A stretch of DNA of 64,000 bases, from NCBI GenBank assembly GCA_021904315.1, contig CM038917.1:1674001-1738000 (forward strand), in the 5' to 3' direction. Source of the stretch: Sphagnum magellanicum (Eukaryota > Streptophyta > Sphagnopsida > Sphagnales > Sphagnaceae). The notes under the pieces were generated by a model, which saw only the letters and a program-made list of their open reading frames with translations, ran no database searches and was not told where the DNA came from. The translations under genes and the position numbers were made by a program. Shown here in pieces: positions 1-13,421 of the stretch (position 1 is the stretch's first letter; every line of letters starts with the position of its first letter).

Positions 1-3000
1 CCCATTGAACTTTCCAAATTGGGTCATTGTGTTTTCCAGTTTCAAACCCACTTTGTATGATTGGCCCCTCCTTTGGATTTCTTATGTCATAGATTGCCAC
101 ATTCCCTGAGTAGAATCCAGCTGCAAAAGCACATTATTCCATTTTTTGGGTCACTCTTCAATCCACTTTTTATAATTGCTATCTTCCTTCTGTTTGAACC
201 AGTGTTGGTTTGATATCAAACAATGTTGGCTTGATCATACCAGCCTGGTCCTACTATTGGGTACCATTTAAAAATTTCATACCAGCCCTGTCGTGGTATG
301 GGTCCTTTTAAAAACTTTCATACTAGTCTGGTCCTGTTGTTCGGTCCAAGATTGTTTTTTGGTTAGTATGAGACAGGAATATACCTGATATTGAACTGAT
401 GTAAAACTGGTAAAACTCTCTACATTAATTATTGGCACCTTAGGATATTGTTATCTTTGTTATTGGAAGTCAATATTAGGATCATGAAGTGACGCAGTGC
501 CTAAATGCATCAAGTGGTTAAGAAATGTATTGTGGTTTTGTTCTTAAAATGTTTAAGGGAGTAGGGAATTGTTTAAAACCAGTTAACATTCATTGTTTTA
601 GTGATTAAATATTTATCAACTACTTGGTTCCATCTCCCACATTCATTTGTTTTCTAATAGGAAAGGAACCTCACCAGCTAGAAGACTTGGACTTGCTATT
701 GCAAAATCAAGGGTCAAAACTCCAGATTTCGTAGTAATCATTGCATGTGGATACCGTGGATTCTTCAAAGACCAAAATGCAATCATGCCTCTTTTTTGTA
801 TACCAAATTCAAATTGACCATAGCCCACAGCTAGCAAGTGTTTATTTGTCTACAACATAAATCAATAGATCACATTCAGGATAATATATTTTTCTTCTTG
901 AATTGTAGCACGTGAATAAATTTATGTCTATTATTATCTCAGTATAAAAATCAAGAATGTTGCAAAATGGCACTAATAATTTCTAATCAGATAAGCTCGA
1001 CTTCCATAAGTAAACCCACTATGCCAACTATTCACATGATCAATATAATTTGGACAAAATCATTTTCCGGGTGTCATGCATTATTAGATTGATGTCCAAC
1101 ACTATCAAAATTAACCAAGTCATATCCGTGAAAACATGCAGACAATGGGCATATATATTGTCCAGAAACACATAAACAAAATGTCACATATTTATTGTTC
1201 AATATTAGGTTTTTTTTGTATTGGTTATTTGTTTGTTGGAAACCCACTTCAATGTTAGTTTTGGTAGTTTTAGGTTCCAATCTAGTATCACACAACAAAA
1301 ATGATATGTAAGATTGCAAGATTTTTTAATTGATTATTTGATTGCTGGAGTATGCTAACCTTGTTCCAAGCCATGCAACTAACATTTCGACCTTCTGTAA
1401 CATCAGATTCGAAATTCCAAAGCCCATGGACAGATTGAGTGGATGGCTCTATTGTTGGCAAAATAACTTTGGGCTCAAGCTCTGGCTCTGGCTCTTCCTT
1501 TAGTGGCGGAGGAGGAGGAGGAGGAGGAGGAGGAGGAGGAGGAGGAGTAGGTGGTTTCTTGACAACAGGCTTCCCGTCTTTGTCAAGCTCTACAGGTGGT
1601 GGCGGTTCAGGAATAATCTCCCTTGCCCTAAAGTCGCAAAATTCCAGTAGCTATGCCCCCCATAACATGAACATAATAGAAATTCAAACTGTCAGTTTTG
1701 GTTCTTTAAATATTCCAGAATCAAAAGAACGCCAGTACTGGTTCTTTGAAAAAAAATCAGAATCAAAGAACATGGGGTTTCAGTTATTTCAAAACCCTTC
1801 AAGGATTGATGGTTTTCATGAAAGAATTGGCAAAGAACCGGTGATGCTTTAGGCAGGTGTTTGAGTTTTTCATATGTTTTCAGAACCGTGGTTATGTACC
1901 AAAACTGTTTCTTTGAATTACTTTGACAATCTATAGTGTAAGTGGGCATATACCCAGATTCATAACCAATGAGCATCTGTCCCTCAACTTTAGAACCACC
2001 CAACACTGGTTATTACAATTTTGTATGTTGCTTAATGCACAATTCACATGCATTTATGTGGGACACAAAACAAGACTAAAACATTTTTGGTTAGGTACTA
2101 ATGATGAATTGGAGGAGGAAATGTTTGCATTAGACACGGAGGAAGAATAGAATGATGCACCAAAGACTTTGTTTTTGTACCATGTCGTGATAAGTATTGA
2201 GCACAATAGCACGTTCGACCATTTCAAGAGCTTTAAAAAGACCCGTGAGCTTGCTTAGATCAGGTTGAAGTTCTACTGGTTTCACGATTTCAGAAGCTCC
2301 AACTTGGCTATCAATCGCGCTCCCCAGAGCCGTTCCCAGAGATTCAGGGCTTGCACCTCTGAGATATTCGTCCAACCCTTGTGTTTCCCCACTTATTGAG
2401 ACTCTCCGAGAAGCTATACTCCAGGATGGCCTTTTCGATATTTGGCCTCCACTAGCTGAAGGTCTTCGAGATAAACCTCCTATACTCATTGATCCCTTCC
2501 TTGAGATTGCACCACCCCCACTATTTGATTGTCGCCTTGATACCTGTTCATCAAAATCCCTATTCCCTAACTACCTTTTGATCACTTAGAATAAAAGGAA
2601 TAAAACCATATAAAATTTTGCTTTTTTAACATCACCAATTCATGTATATCACCATAAAATCTTGATTTTTTTTTCTTCAAACCAAATGAAGGCTCGTACC
2701 GATGGACTTGGTAGTGATGACAAAGGTGCACTTGGCTCTTCTGCTGAAAAAAGCTCGCTTAAGAGAACAACTGTTGTGGTTGGGTTTGTGGTTTTAGTAT
2801 CTTTGCTTCCATGAGGTACCACCTTCCATGGTTGGTATTGATCTGGCTTTACCTTGCCTCCAACCGAATCTGCAATATCCCAAGAATTCACCTGTTGCAG
2901 CATAGCAATCAGGGTTTTTTTCTCCCCAATTTTGTGATATTGAAAAATTTGGTGAATTAGTGCAAAAAATTAGCAAAATTAGCTGAATTTCCTAGAAGAA

Positions 3001-6000
3001 CAAAAAATTCTCAAATTTTTAAATTGAGAAAATGATCAAAGTTGTCAAAAGAGAAAAAAAAATTAGCAATTTGAATTTAAAAACTAAGAGTAGATCCACC
3101 CACACCCAGTTTGTGGGCCTCTACCAATGTCTACCACATTCAAATTTGTGTGCAAAGTATTTACCCATCCTCAACAATAGACATAAAATCTTGGATACTA
3201 GTGTAGAGCAAGAATCAGTTAAATATCATTGCAGGGGTGATCATTGTTACTATCAAATCAAACCTAAGCATATTTCTATACAATCTCTTTAAAAGAGCAC
3301 TCTATCATTTACATATATACAAGTCCAAACTCATTTGCCACTATGTAAAGATTGGAGTTCTTCCAAATTACTATGTACAAGCCATTATATGGATGCTACT
3401 TGACTTGCTCTAAAATACCACATGGGTTTTACATATGTCTTTTAACATATTACATTTAAAAGTAAAATTCCAATCATGCCCAAAATTTAAGAACTCAGAC
3501 AAGCATATGAAATCCATATTTTTGCTTTGAAACATTCAAAACTTTGCAATGAGAGTCGTGTTCAAACTTTTGTTATCCCATTTAACATGGGTAGGATACA
3601 TCTATGGAATGTGGAAAATTGGATGGGAAATAAATCACCAATTTAGCCAATAATAATAATGCAATAGCAATGTGTGCCAAATGCACAAAGAAAAAATCTT
3701 TCTAGGGTTTCAACAACAGAGTACTTAAATTCTTTTCATAATATTCAAAACTTTCAACCCAAAATTACTTCAATCAACTTGTTTAACACTAAATTGAAAG
3801 GTAATACATATTGCTTATTCTTTTGGGCAAATTAAATAGTAAGTCCAACATAATATGTCTTAGTGAATGTTTAACTACTTGTAAGGTCATCAATTTTCTT
3901 TGCTACAATTTTATGGGCTAAATTTAATTGACGATTGATCAACAAGGAGTTGCAAGAACTTGACTTGTATAATGAATTGGCTAATCAATTAGATAATTTT
4001 AAACTAGCTTTTGCTGGTCCTAGAACTCATGCGGGTTGTTCAATTTTGTGACAAAGAGGACCAGGAATTTACAACTAAGCATATTTATAAAAGATCAAAT
4101 TTGAGTAATCACTTGTATGGCATATGATTGAGTAGACAAGATGGATGCTTGGGATTCTTTATTCTTTTGGAGGCTGAATAATGTTTGACACATGTTGGGT
4201 TGATAGTTATCACTTCCTTTCTTGAACTGCATTTCTCCAAACACACATGCACAAAATTAACATGAGAGTGACGATTACCAGAACTGGAGAAAAAATGAAC
4301 AAAGTTAAAAATTGCTAGACATTGGGTACATATTAATCCACATATTAATTCACTTTGAAACACCGAGTTGCATGTTAAATTTGGGAAATTCTCACAATAA
4401 TTGAAGAAAAATTTCGATTTGCTTTAAGGGATGACATGATGATCATTCAAGGTCCTTTAGAAAATGTACCGACAATAATTCTTCATAATGGGTATTTCGT
4501 GAAAGAACTTGGTTAATTGTCTCAAATGCCATGTTTAAGTTGTTCCCTCTCATGCTCAAAAGCACTTGATTGCAACTTTCTGTAATATGTACTGGGATCG
4601 GATATTCCAATTCCTGCCAATGTAAATTCTTGAGATTAGTATGCATGATGACTAGATATACGTGTGATTCCTTTATCGCACTTTATCAATTTCTGACATT
4701 CTAGAATTTGAGGAAAACAATTTGTTTTATTCAACTACATATACAATACTTTTTTTCAAGTAATGATTTTTCGGTGGCGAATCCCTTAACATTAGAGTCA
4801 CCTACATTGACCTTCGAGGTTGAGTGTCTCACAAAGAGATAGGTTTTCTACAATTCAAGACATCATAAACTTAAGTCGAGAACCTAACCCAAAAAAAAAA
4901 ACTTTCACATGATTTTTTCACCTTGGTAGCTGGAGTTAACTTAACAACTGAATTACATTTCAAAGCAAGATGCAAAAACTATTTCAGGTGACAATTAACA
5001 TGGGTGCATTTTAACCAATGAATAAAGATACAGTCCCAATCAAATGCTAGCAATATTATGCACACACCATTAGAAGAAAATGAAAGTACAATGTTACTTT
5101 TAAATTTCTTTTTCCATTAGATCATCTTAGAGAGTGCTAGAAGCAATTGATTGGAAAGGTTTAATACCGGTTCTGTTGTTGGAGTGATTATTGGAGCATA
5201 CACAGCAATGACTTGGAGCTTTGGGGTTGGTGTTGTATCAAGATTTACTGATGATGATCTAAAGCTTCTAGATTTTCTGGAGTCTTGCTCATCGATATCA
5301 AGATCAGGCCCGAGGTCAATTGTCTCGGGTGTTAAGCTCCCTGCTGTGCTCGTGACTGAAAACCCTGTTCGACTGTACAATTGTTTCTTTTGTAAAGCCC
5401 AATTGGCAAATTAATCTCAAAATCTGCACCTTAAAAATTTAGTGAATTGTCCCATCCATAGAAGGTGAAAAATTTTAATTGATAAAATGTAAATGAATTT
5501 GTCCATTGGATGTAAAATACGCTTTCAACACATACTCTTAACAAAAGAAACGCATACTTGTTTAGTTTTAAACAATAATTTGATGCTGTTATTAATGGTA
5601 ACAACATTCTGAACTAGCAAAACCACTTGGATTTCAATATAAATCTAGTAAGGTGAAAAGGAATAATGAAGAGAAAAGTTGCTTTAGTGTATTTCAATGG
5701 ATACAAAATTCAATATTACTTGATGTCACAACCCGTTATGTACAAATAAAGTGAGAGCAATTTGGTAGAAAAATCTCGAGCTAAAATAACATTAAAAAAA
5801 AGAGCATGCTTTCTCATTCAGAAATTGATTAGAATATCAAATTGATTAATTTGATGAGAATATTTTCATTTTTTTCATTATTAGTAGTACATAGAAAGAA
5901 AAGGGGCAACAATTCAAAATCATGTGTTTTCATGTAACACCCTAAAATCCGATGATTTGGAGGCAACCAAAAGGGTTGAATGATTTGTTGCAAGGAAGGC

Positions 6001-7937
6001 TTACCTATAAATTGGCACAGAATGCTCCAAATCTGAACCTTGAATGGATTGGGCACCAGGTTCAGCCCAGAGCTTATCAGTTAATACTGTTGGTTGCAAT
6101 GTCACCAGTGGTTTTGGTGTAACATCTTTCCCAAATTCATTGAACACCTTAACAAATGACCAAAAATAAAACAATATGTAAATGTCTTACCAATAATCAT
6201 TGTGAATTTGGACTTGGGTCCTTTCTTTTTTTTCTTCTCTTGTTCCCTTGCCGGGCATTTTTCATTTATTATTTATTTATTGTGAATTGGAAACCAAATT
6301 ACACAATGGTGTTGGCTTGAGTTTTGTCAATGCCTTCCTGTTATATGCAAGGTTTCATGGTCCAGTTTTGGTTTCTTTTGGTCGACAAATCTTTTGCAAC
6401 CTAGCAATTTTTTGGGACAAAATTGTGGAAAAATCTGTTTTTCAGTGCAATGTCGACTAAATTTGCTGTTTTGAAAGAAAAATTTGCTAATCTTTTGACT
6501 GCATAAATTGAAAAAAAGTCCTTGCTTCCTCCAAATGTTTTGGTAAAAAGACCAGACATGCTTCTGTGACAAAATATTCATTTTTTTCCCCTCCTTTTTT
6601 GGGGTCAACATGCTGCAAAAAGTTGTCACAGAAAAAAACGCTGGTTCCACCAATGAATTCAATAGAATGCACAATTTTGATGGTATGCCCATTTTTTTTA
6701 GGTATAAAATATTTATAAGTTGATCTTGATTTAGGAAATTTGGTACTACCTGCATGACTTCATCTTGGCCCTTCTTTTTTTTGCTTCGAGGAAGTCGCGA
6801 TGATCTATTACTAGTTCTGCCACACGAAGAATCACCATGTCAAGCTTATGATTGGTTTACACTTCATGTCATTGCATATGATATAATTGAATTTTCATGA
6901 CTTTGTTACAATTCTGTGTTTTAATCAATTCCACATATTCATTAAAGATCATACTGTCATATATTTATTCTAGGTGAAACAATAGTAATTGTGTCATAAT
7001 ACTCAATTGGGTTGCCATTTTATCCTCTCATGATCAAGGTCAAAAGAAAAATTCAAGTTTGAAACTACGACATTGAAGAATGTGTACGAAGTGTAACTAA
7101 GGCATGTGCAATTGTGAACAATAAACTTTCGACATATTATACATTTTCTTTCACAAAATGCCATGAGCAAAAATGATGCATTCTTCAGCTCCAATTGCCC
7201 TCATCTGTGCAATTAGTAGTGAGCTGTGACATTAATTAGTATTAATGTCTTTGTATAAAACGACAATTTATTTGTTCAATCTATTTTGCAAAGTGCATAC
7301 ATGGGCAAAAGCACATGTATGGGCAAAAACATGTGCACTAGTGGTTTTTTTCCCCAAACAAAATTTGTCATGTTTTCAACCAAAAAATTGGGATTAAAAT
7401 TTTTTTTTAATTTTCTAATGTGAATTTGACTAATTTTGGAAATTTTTGGGAAAAAATAGCCAAATTTTGGATAACAGAAAAAATTGAAAAAAACCCTAAT
7501 GTACAGCCAATGTAGTGGGATAAGACACATGCTAACAAAAGTTGAGAGTGGGAAGAAAGTTTGATGAATGGGAATGAAAAGGGATTATACCGTGATGAGA
7601 AAGAAATTTGAGAACTTCCAGATTGGCGGTGTGATGATGGGTATAATGTGGAAATTCTTGAACCTCCTCCACCTGCTGCCTGAGCAGCAGCAGCATCTGC
7701 TTGAGCTTTTGCCAAATTAAATTGATTTCGATAACTTTCCCGTTGTCCTAATGGTAATGTAGGTAACGGTACACTAGCTTGTAATTTATTTGGAGATCCT
7801 GGTTTTTCTCCTTTAGAGTCTTTGTCTCCCAATGATGATGCTTTTGTGGAATTGATTTGCTTCCCTTCATCTTTTTTTGTATTTTGAGAGTTGACATTCT
7901 TCTTCGTCGTGGAAGAAGGCTTTGTATTTTCTGTCAT
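1..7937 (-). CDS. DNAI4: Axonemal dynein intermediate chain, DNAI4/WDR78/IC138-like (5' part, 11 exons)
   Basis: WD-repeat intermediate chain of the two-headed inner-arm dynein (I1/f) of motile cilia, acting in the sperm axoneme. Exons by splice signals and homology: 7591-7937, 6750-6816, 6005-6147, 5168-5372, 4470-4613, 4113-4226, 2700-2891, 2181-2543, 1360-1650, 675-849, <1-120. All junction phases agree, giving about 720 codons before the left edge. Family landmarks are VFNEFGKDVTP (exon 3), KKGSDNYQPN (exon 6), LEMVERAIVLNTYH (exon 8), LWNFESDVTEGRNVSCMAWN (exon 9) and LLAVGYGQFEFGIQKRG (exon 10), leading into the WD40 propeller with VAIYDIRNP in exon 11. QKRG and WSLKNP favour DNAI4/IC138 over the outer-arm chains DNAI1/2. 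The start is the ATG at 7935-7937; the frame upstream offers only a GTG. The N-terminal 115 residues are low-complexity (Lys/Ser/Ala). The 3' end lies outside the window. Family call firm; first exon boundary less so. Confidence 0.88.
215..345. repeat. Short imperfect tandem repeat in DNAI4 intron 10
   Basis: A unit of about 60 bp built on CATACCAGCCTGGTCC followed by a TTTAAAAA(C)TTTCATAC stretch occurs roughly two and a half times, with scattered substitutions. It lies wholly inside the intron between the exons at 675-849 and 1-120. No coding signal. Confidence 0.5.
1508..1548 (-). repeat. GGA/TCC microsatellite coding a polyproline tract in DNAI4
   Basis: Uninterrupted (GGA)n on the plus strand; on the coding minus strand it reads as CCT codons, about 13 prolines. 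It lies in exon 9 just before an acidic stretch (EEPEPELEPK) and the first propeller segment. Because the unit is three bases, length changes keep the frame. Confidence 0.85.
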
Positions 7938-8104
7938 GCTATTGATGTTGTTTCCAAACCCGTGCCAATCAAGAAACAATCTGACCACCTCAAATCTTCC
8001 AAATTCAAAACCCTAATCCTGTTTTTGCAGAATTTTTTTCACTTTGTTTGGCTCATGATGCTTTTTGGAAACAGTTCCAAAAACAATTCAACATGGTTTT
8101 GATC

Positions 8105-9430
8105 ATGATTTGAGGGAAGTTTTTGAGATCTTGAGTTATAATATTCCCTTGTGCAAAATTTTGCAACGGCTAACCCACTTGCACGTATCTAGCAAATGAG
8201 AATGAGATGATAAAAAATTGCACATAGATAGTTTTAGAAGAACAAATATGGGGATTCAAGTTTGGAGAGAATTTCTTCACCTTGAGTTAATAAGCTTAAT
8301 AAGGTAGCATATGTTTTGAGAAGAAAAATTCCACCAAGTTCTCACATGCAAAATTAAACTAAATTTGAAGTTTGTAAGGAAAAAAATTAGTTGAATGTTA
8401 AAGATCACCAAGGATCAATTAAACTGATGGAATTGGGCATCACCAAAAACAAAGCCACTCATGAAAAAATAATATGAAACAACATAATAAGAAATTAAAA
8501 CCCCTTCTACACCAAAACTTGTAGGTGTAGGAACAAGAAGGTAAAGAGAAAGAAACAAGATTTCATGACAAAGTGTCCAACAAAAAAAAGGATTAATTTA
8601 TTTTATATTGAAACTTGTAGCTAAGACAATAATAGTAGAACTAACCATGAAGGATGGATCTCAAAAGAGCAAATGAAACAACCTAACTCAGACTTAAAAC
8701 CATAAAGTTGGATATCCTAAAGATTTGCTCAAAAGTTTTTTACATACTAGATGATGGCACTTTATGCCTTGGAATGGGTGTGGCCTGGGCCATTCCGAAT
8801 ATGCAAGACAAGAGTTCACTCAGCCCATTCCAGCAGGTAAGACAAGGGTTGGGCTTGACGGTTGTCTTACACATTGGAATGGGCCAGGCCTTGTCTGTTC
8901 CAGAATGAAACTCTAATCTGCCAACACCTTACCGTTTAGTTCCTTGAACTATGGAATTGTCAAGCTCCTGCCCATTATGTTGGGTAAGGTGCCAGTTGAG
9001 CCCATTAGGGCAAATTAGGTGACGCACCCAACATAATGACCACAGGTGAGATCATCCCACAATATAAGGTGTGGGAATGGCAGATTCACGAATTAAAAGA
9101 ACTTCATGTTCAACAGACACATTCTGTTCACTAAAACAGATTCATTTTGATCACTATGATGAGTGAATGATCATCTGTGGAAGATTATGTCATATAATGT
9201 GGTCAATTAAATGACATATAATCCGCCACCCCAGACCCTTAAACGTGACAGAATAGGGCCATTTTTGTGAGGTTAATGGTACTGTTGGCTGTGATGTGGG
9301 TGGTGTTGTGAAAGAGAGAAATGTGATGCTGGATTTTTCTGGTGGCTTGGTGGGGATGGCATGGATAAATCATGGGGAGAAGCAAAGGTGAATGCATGAG
9401 GAGGGAAGATAAAAGCCAGCGTCTTATTGA
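8105..9430. other. Intergenic DNA upstream of DNAI4
   Basis: No convincing gene. At 8755-8905 the motif TTGGAATGGGCC and relatives recur in both orientations. At 8968-9035 an inverted repeat CATTATGTTGGGT / ACCCAACATAATG encloses about 40 bases, as in a small MITE-like element. The stretch should include the DNAI4 promoter, but I recognise no specific regulatory site. Confidence 0.4.
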
Positions 9431-9432
9431 CT

Positions 9433-9783
9433 CTAAGTGGAACTTCCTCCAAAACCCAAATACCCTACTACTTTGGCAACTTCAACACTAATTATATTAT
9501 TTTCAGAAATGTTAAATTTTTCAATAAATGTTTTCCTCAGATGACAAAATTTGTGAAGGAAAATATTGAATCTTCGAAGAATATTCTCTGTTGAAATGAA
9601 TCTTGCTCCACAATTTGGGTCAATGAAGGCATGAATATCATAAGCTGTACAATCCAACATGAATTTGAAGTTCATAGAAGTTGTACCATTCCTACACAAT
9701 CCCAACAAAACCATTGCAACACTTTTTGTGTAATATAACAATGCTTCAACATGCAGTATTGGCCCAAAACTCAAAAGGATCAA
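9433..9783 (-). other. Unrecognised open frame, possibly a decayed retropepsin region
   Basis: Open for 116 codons on the minus strand. I recognise no family with confidence. The segment HAFIDPNCGARFISTEN resembles the pattern around the active site of retrotransposon aspartic proteases (hydrophobic-hydrophobic-D-x-G-A-x-x-F-I-S), but the D-S/T-G triad is not intact and there is no adjoining reverse transcriptase. It may be a chance frame. Given only because it is the longest unexplained frame in this interval. Confidence 0.2.
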
Positions 9784-10512
9784 TGATGAGATATTACACC
9801 TGAGTGAGTAGATTACATTTTTGCTGAATTGGAATTCTCTGGGAATTCTCCAACTTCATCTTCCTGTCCAATGGAGTTGGTACTTGAGTTTAGGGTTTAC
9901 TGGACCCCCGCACCCACCCTTGAATTCAGTAGATGATCGATGGTACTGTAGTTCCTCCACACTGACCACACAAGTATGTTTCATTACTTCAAAAGACCAT
10001 GTCAGCCTTCCTGGGGAACTTAAAACCACTGAGTTGGAACCTTTTGTCAAACATTCAACGTCACAAATTTTCAGAGAACATGTAGTGGTAATAGACGGAA
10101 CTGAAAACACCAGCAGTTAGAGCTGCATCTTGAAATGCATCATGGTTTGCATATGGCTTGGCATCTAGAAGGCCTTGTTGGTTGATTGAGCACAATCACT
10201 GTGAAGCCATGGCCTACTGAATAGTTATTTGTCACAAAGAGTCAATGGAAGCCCGATCCCCTGGTACATGCTCCCAATAAACTAGTTGCTTATCTTTGAG
10301 CTCAAGCAGTGGCAACTTCTTTAGCAGAAAGAAGATTGGATAACTGGTTTGTGTAAACATCTGGTTGGATAAAGTTGTCAGGTCTTTGGAGTATCTCCAG
10401 AGTTGCTACCCCTACAAAGCACCAAAAAGTACAGCTTTGAGAAGCCACATGCCAACAGAGGACAAAGAAACAATCTCTGTCTCTGTCTCTCCGTGTGTCT
10501 GTGTCTTTCTAA

Positions 10513-10710
10513 AAGCCCTATCATACAGAGAAGTGGAAATATTCAGACGATCTGAAACATATGCAAAGCTGGTGGTGAAGCCCTATTCCTACAGCAAAGT
10601 GGAAATGTTCAGACAATCTGAAACATAAGCACAGCTGGTGGTGAAGCCCTATTCCTACAGAGGAGTGGAAATACTCAAAGGATCTGAAATATGAGCACAG
10701 TTGGAGGTGA
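10513..10710. repeat. 65-66-bp tandem repeat, three copies
   Basis: Copies begin at 10513, 10578 and 10644, each starting AAGCCCTAT and containing TGGAAAT, TTCAGAC/TCAAAGG, ATCTGAAA and AGCTGGTGGTG. They differ by about 10-20% by eye. The array abuts the decayed last recognisable exon of the phosphoglycolate phosphatase pseudogene, and may have helped disrupt it. The open frames crossing it (both strands) are repeat artefacts. Confidence 0.8.
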
Positions 10711-10734
10711 ATTACCAGGGAGAACAAGCAGAGT

Positions 10735-11653
10735 TTTGCAACCACAGTTCTGCCAAAAGAGAATAATATCAGTATCCCATCTAGCCCATGATTAAAGTAA
10801 GTAGCAAAGATAAGTGGGGCCTGGTAGAGGAGAGAGGAGTACAGGGCCTCCAATGTAACTGATGCCAGCTTGCTTGAGCTCCAACTGGATTCCAGCTTCA
10901 CCAACAATATAGACCTGGTATGTGTTCAAAATTCCCCCAAAGAACTAATACATTAAAAATGAGTGACTAAGCTTGCTGTTTCCCCAAATGGAATAGTTTT
11001 CATGAACTTCGTTGCCCATCCCTTTGTGTTCAGGAAGGAGCACCCAGATTCAGCTGTTCATGTCCAGACAGTCATGCAACTTACCTTCTTGTCAGAAGGG
11101 AAGTTGATTGATTCCAAGTAGACAGCTGCTGCAAAGGATGATGCAAATATCTCCTCCTGCACCATGGCAACCACACATTGATGCCCTCACCAGTGTCATA
11201 TTGAACAAAATCCAAGAAACATACCATGCAATCAATTTAACATACATATATTATTGGTAAGGTCTCCCAAGAACTTTTACAGTGAATTCTGCTATATACA
11301 TACCTCAGTCACATTGCGACAAAATGACTCAAAACTTTTGTCCATACTGCTTCCTTGATTTGGTGGAGTTATTGGGTCACAAACACCAATCTTTTGCCCT
11401 CCCAAGCCCAAAGGAGGTCATTCTTATGTTGCATGTCAAGAATGAAATTTCCAAATTCCAGCTCATGCAAGAAAGATCAAAATTTGCACAAAACTATTGA
11501 ATCACATGTGTCCATGACAGTGCAAAATTGAGAGTCCACAAAAGAATTCCTGCCAGAGGTGCAGCATGGTGGAAACAGAACTCGCCATTGCAGGCAGCAT
11601 ATCAAGAGTCTCTTGGACACCATCAACAAGCTTGTCACCCTTCCAGATAACAC
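10735..11653 (-). pseudogene. Phosphoglycolate phosphatase (PGLP-type HAD phosphatase) pseudogene
   Basis: PGLP removes phosphate from 2-phosphoglycolate in the chloroplast, the first step of photorespiration. Recognisable exon remains, in order: about 11588-11653 (VIWKGDKLVDGVQETLDML), 11304-about 11405 (GKRLVFVT..NNSTKSRKQYG), 11085-11156 (EEIFASSFAAAVYLESINF), 10843-10914 (VYIVGEAGIQLELKQAG), and about 10735-10795 (DTDI..QNCGCKTLLVL). Splice sites and phase are kept, so this is an unprocessed copy, not a retrocopy. It is dead: an extra base after GTG ACC breaks the VTNNST motif, another extra base follows KF, and the roughly 120 residues between the fourth and last segment are missing, as is the N-terminal part with the catalytic aspartates (FDCDG). 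Family recognition is from memory of conserved PGLP motifs; I am fairly sure. Confidence 0.75.
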
Positions 11654-11699
11654 CTGTTACATATGAAACCATGAGAAGCAGTGAGCTTATTTGAGTGAC

Positions 11700-13420
11700 T
11701 ATAATCTAACAAATTTGACCCGTTCAACTTTGATGATTTCTTCAAATATAGAGGTTGTGAAATGTCCAATTCATGTCCAGTCTTTTGATAAGTAAGCATG
11801 AGTTCAAATCAGAACTTTTCACTCAAAGAAAGACTTTCCCGAAATCTGCGTTCTTCAGCATCTTACTGCATTTTGTCATCAGGATGCATTGCTGACAAGA
11901 TGGTGAACAATGCCTACAGTGTAGGTCCAGAGAAACATCTGAGTGCTTATTGATCAGCTACAGTTGGACTTACAGGATGATCAATCTGTATGATATCACA
12001 AAGAATGCAGTGTCTCTTAATGGAATCCGCTGTCTGCATCTAAGTTGCACTTCTCATGCTCAGAAATTCATGCAGCTTATGAGTAAATATGAAAGTCATG
12101 ATATCTTCAGAGAGCCATCAGGCCATGTATAACTACCATGTGCAAAGCTCCAGGCAGCAGCTTTTAGAAGCATCAAAGACAAAATGGTTTGGACTAACTT
12201 ATTTTGTAAAACTACAATGATCCATATGACAAGCACAACAATTTCTGACAGGAGAAGACCTCAAACGAAAGAAAACAGAAGGGAAAGATCTGAACCATCA
12301 CAATAAAAAATGGTCAATGAGGTTTGTAGCATCAGTCCAAAATGGCGCTGCAGGTGTCCCTGTGAAGTTCATCCCCCAACTGGTGCATTAGTATACTCAC
12401 TGCTCACAAAACAGTTGTGCTTCTCAACATGTGCTGCTTATCCGCTCTAGACTGGAATGTTTTGCACATCCTGTTTCTACTCAGGAGATGTCATATGAAT
12501 CAGGAGAAGAACGCACCAGTAGGTAGAAGTGCCATCCTCTTCCACAGATGCCTGCATCATTACAGATCAAATATTCCAAAAAGAAGTGCACGCATCAGAA
12601 GCAGCAGTTTCCAACAAACAGAATCAAGACTGTTTTCTTTTATTGTTCCACATTGCCTCTTCTGATCCCTCCCACTTCATCACTCTGTTGCACATGTTGA
12701 CAATGAATTGGACGAATTCTGAGCATTTGCTTTCAGGTTGCTATCTTTGGTAGGCATTGCAGAAGGAAAAAAAGGTTTGCTTCTGAGTTTTAGTTCAGGC
12801 CACATTCCCAGAGGTAATGTCAAAAGCCCAAAAAGTCTGGCCACATGAAGAGACTATGCTCACAAAACCTTGATAAGTGATCAACAGCGAACCAAGAAAT
12901 AGTCTTTTGTTCCTGTGAATTCTTCAGCATTGATGTTCAAAGATGAAGAAGACAGTCAGGTGTCCTGACACAAAACTCCAAGATTACATCCAATGGTCTA
13001 AAGGAAGTGGATCCTGTTTTCAGTATCAGAAGTTTACAATGTCTGCTGACTCTGCACAAAAGCCCCACCAGAAGAAGATGATGTGAATCAAGGTCCAAAC
13101 ATGACAGTTTCTGAGAAACTGATTCAATTACAAATCTCACAAAGGCTTACAACCCTGAGGGACAAACTGCACATGCTCTAACCTCATATCTCTATCTTAC
13201 ACATTGACAATATTTGTTGTCTGTAAGTGCTAAGTATAATCCTCTATTTTAGGCAGTCTGTTACAGACTTTCTCATGAAGAAGAGGATGGAAGCAAGCTG
13301 TTTGAATCTATGAATTTTGCAGTTTACATACTCTATGTTCGATGAGTGTGAAGTGCTTGGGAGACTTGAAAACAAACTAGATAAATGTTATGGTGTACTC
13401 TGCCACCTGCTAAACCTCTT
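11700..13420. other. Gene-free stretch between PGLP pseudogene and LON2 (includes LON2 3' UTR)
   Basis: No supported gene; short open frames on both strands lack homology and codon pattern. Base composition is less AT-rich than the 21-29 kb interval. The part adjoining 13422 should hold the LON2 3' untranslated region and polyadenylation signals, but no single site stands out. Confidence 0.4.
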
Positions 13421-13421
13421 G

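Noticed and set aside
1439..1852. Plus-strand open frame with a long polyglycine run
   Set aside because: It is the antisense of the polyproline-coding exon 9 of DNAI4, and its 3' part lies in an intron.
9433..9783. Calling a retrotransposon protease gene
   Set aside because: The active-site triad is not intact and no other retrotransposon domains are adjacent; listed only as an unrecognised frame.
10365..10907. Open frames on both strands over the 65-bp repeat
   Set aside because: Explained by the tandem repeat and by the PGLP pseudogene remnants.
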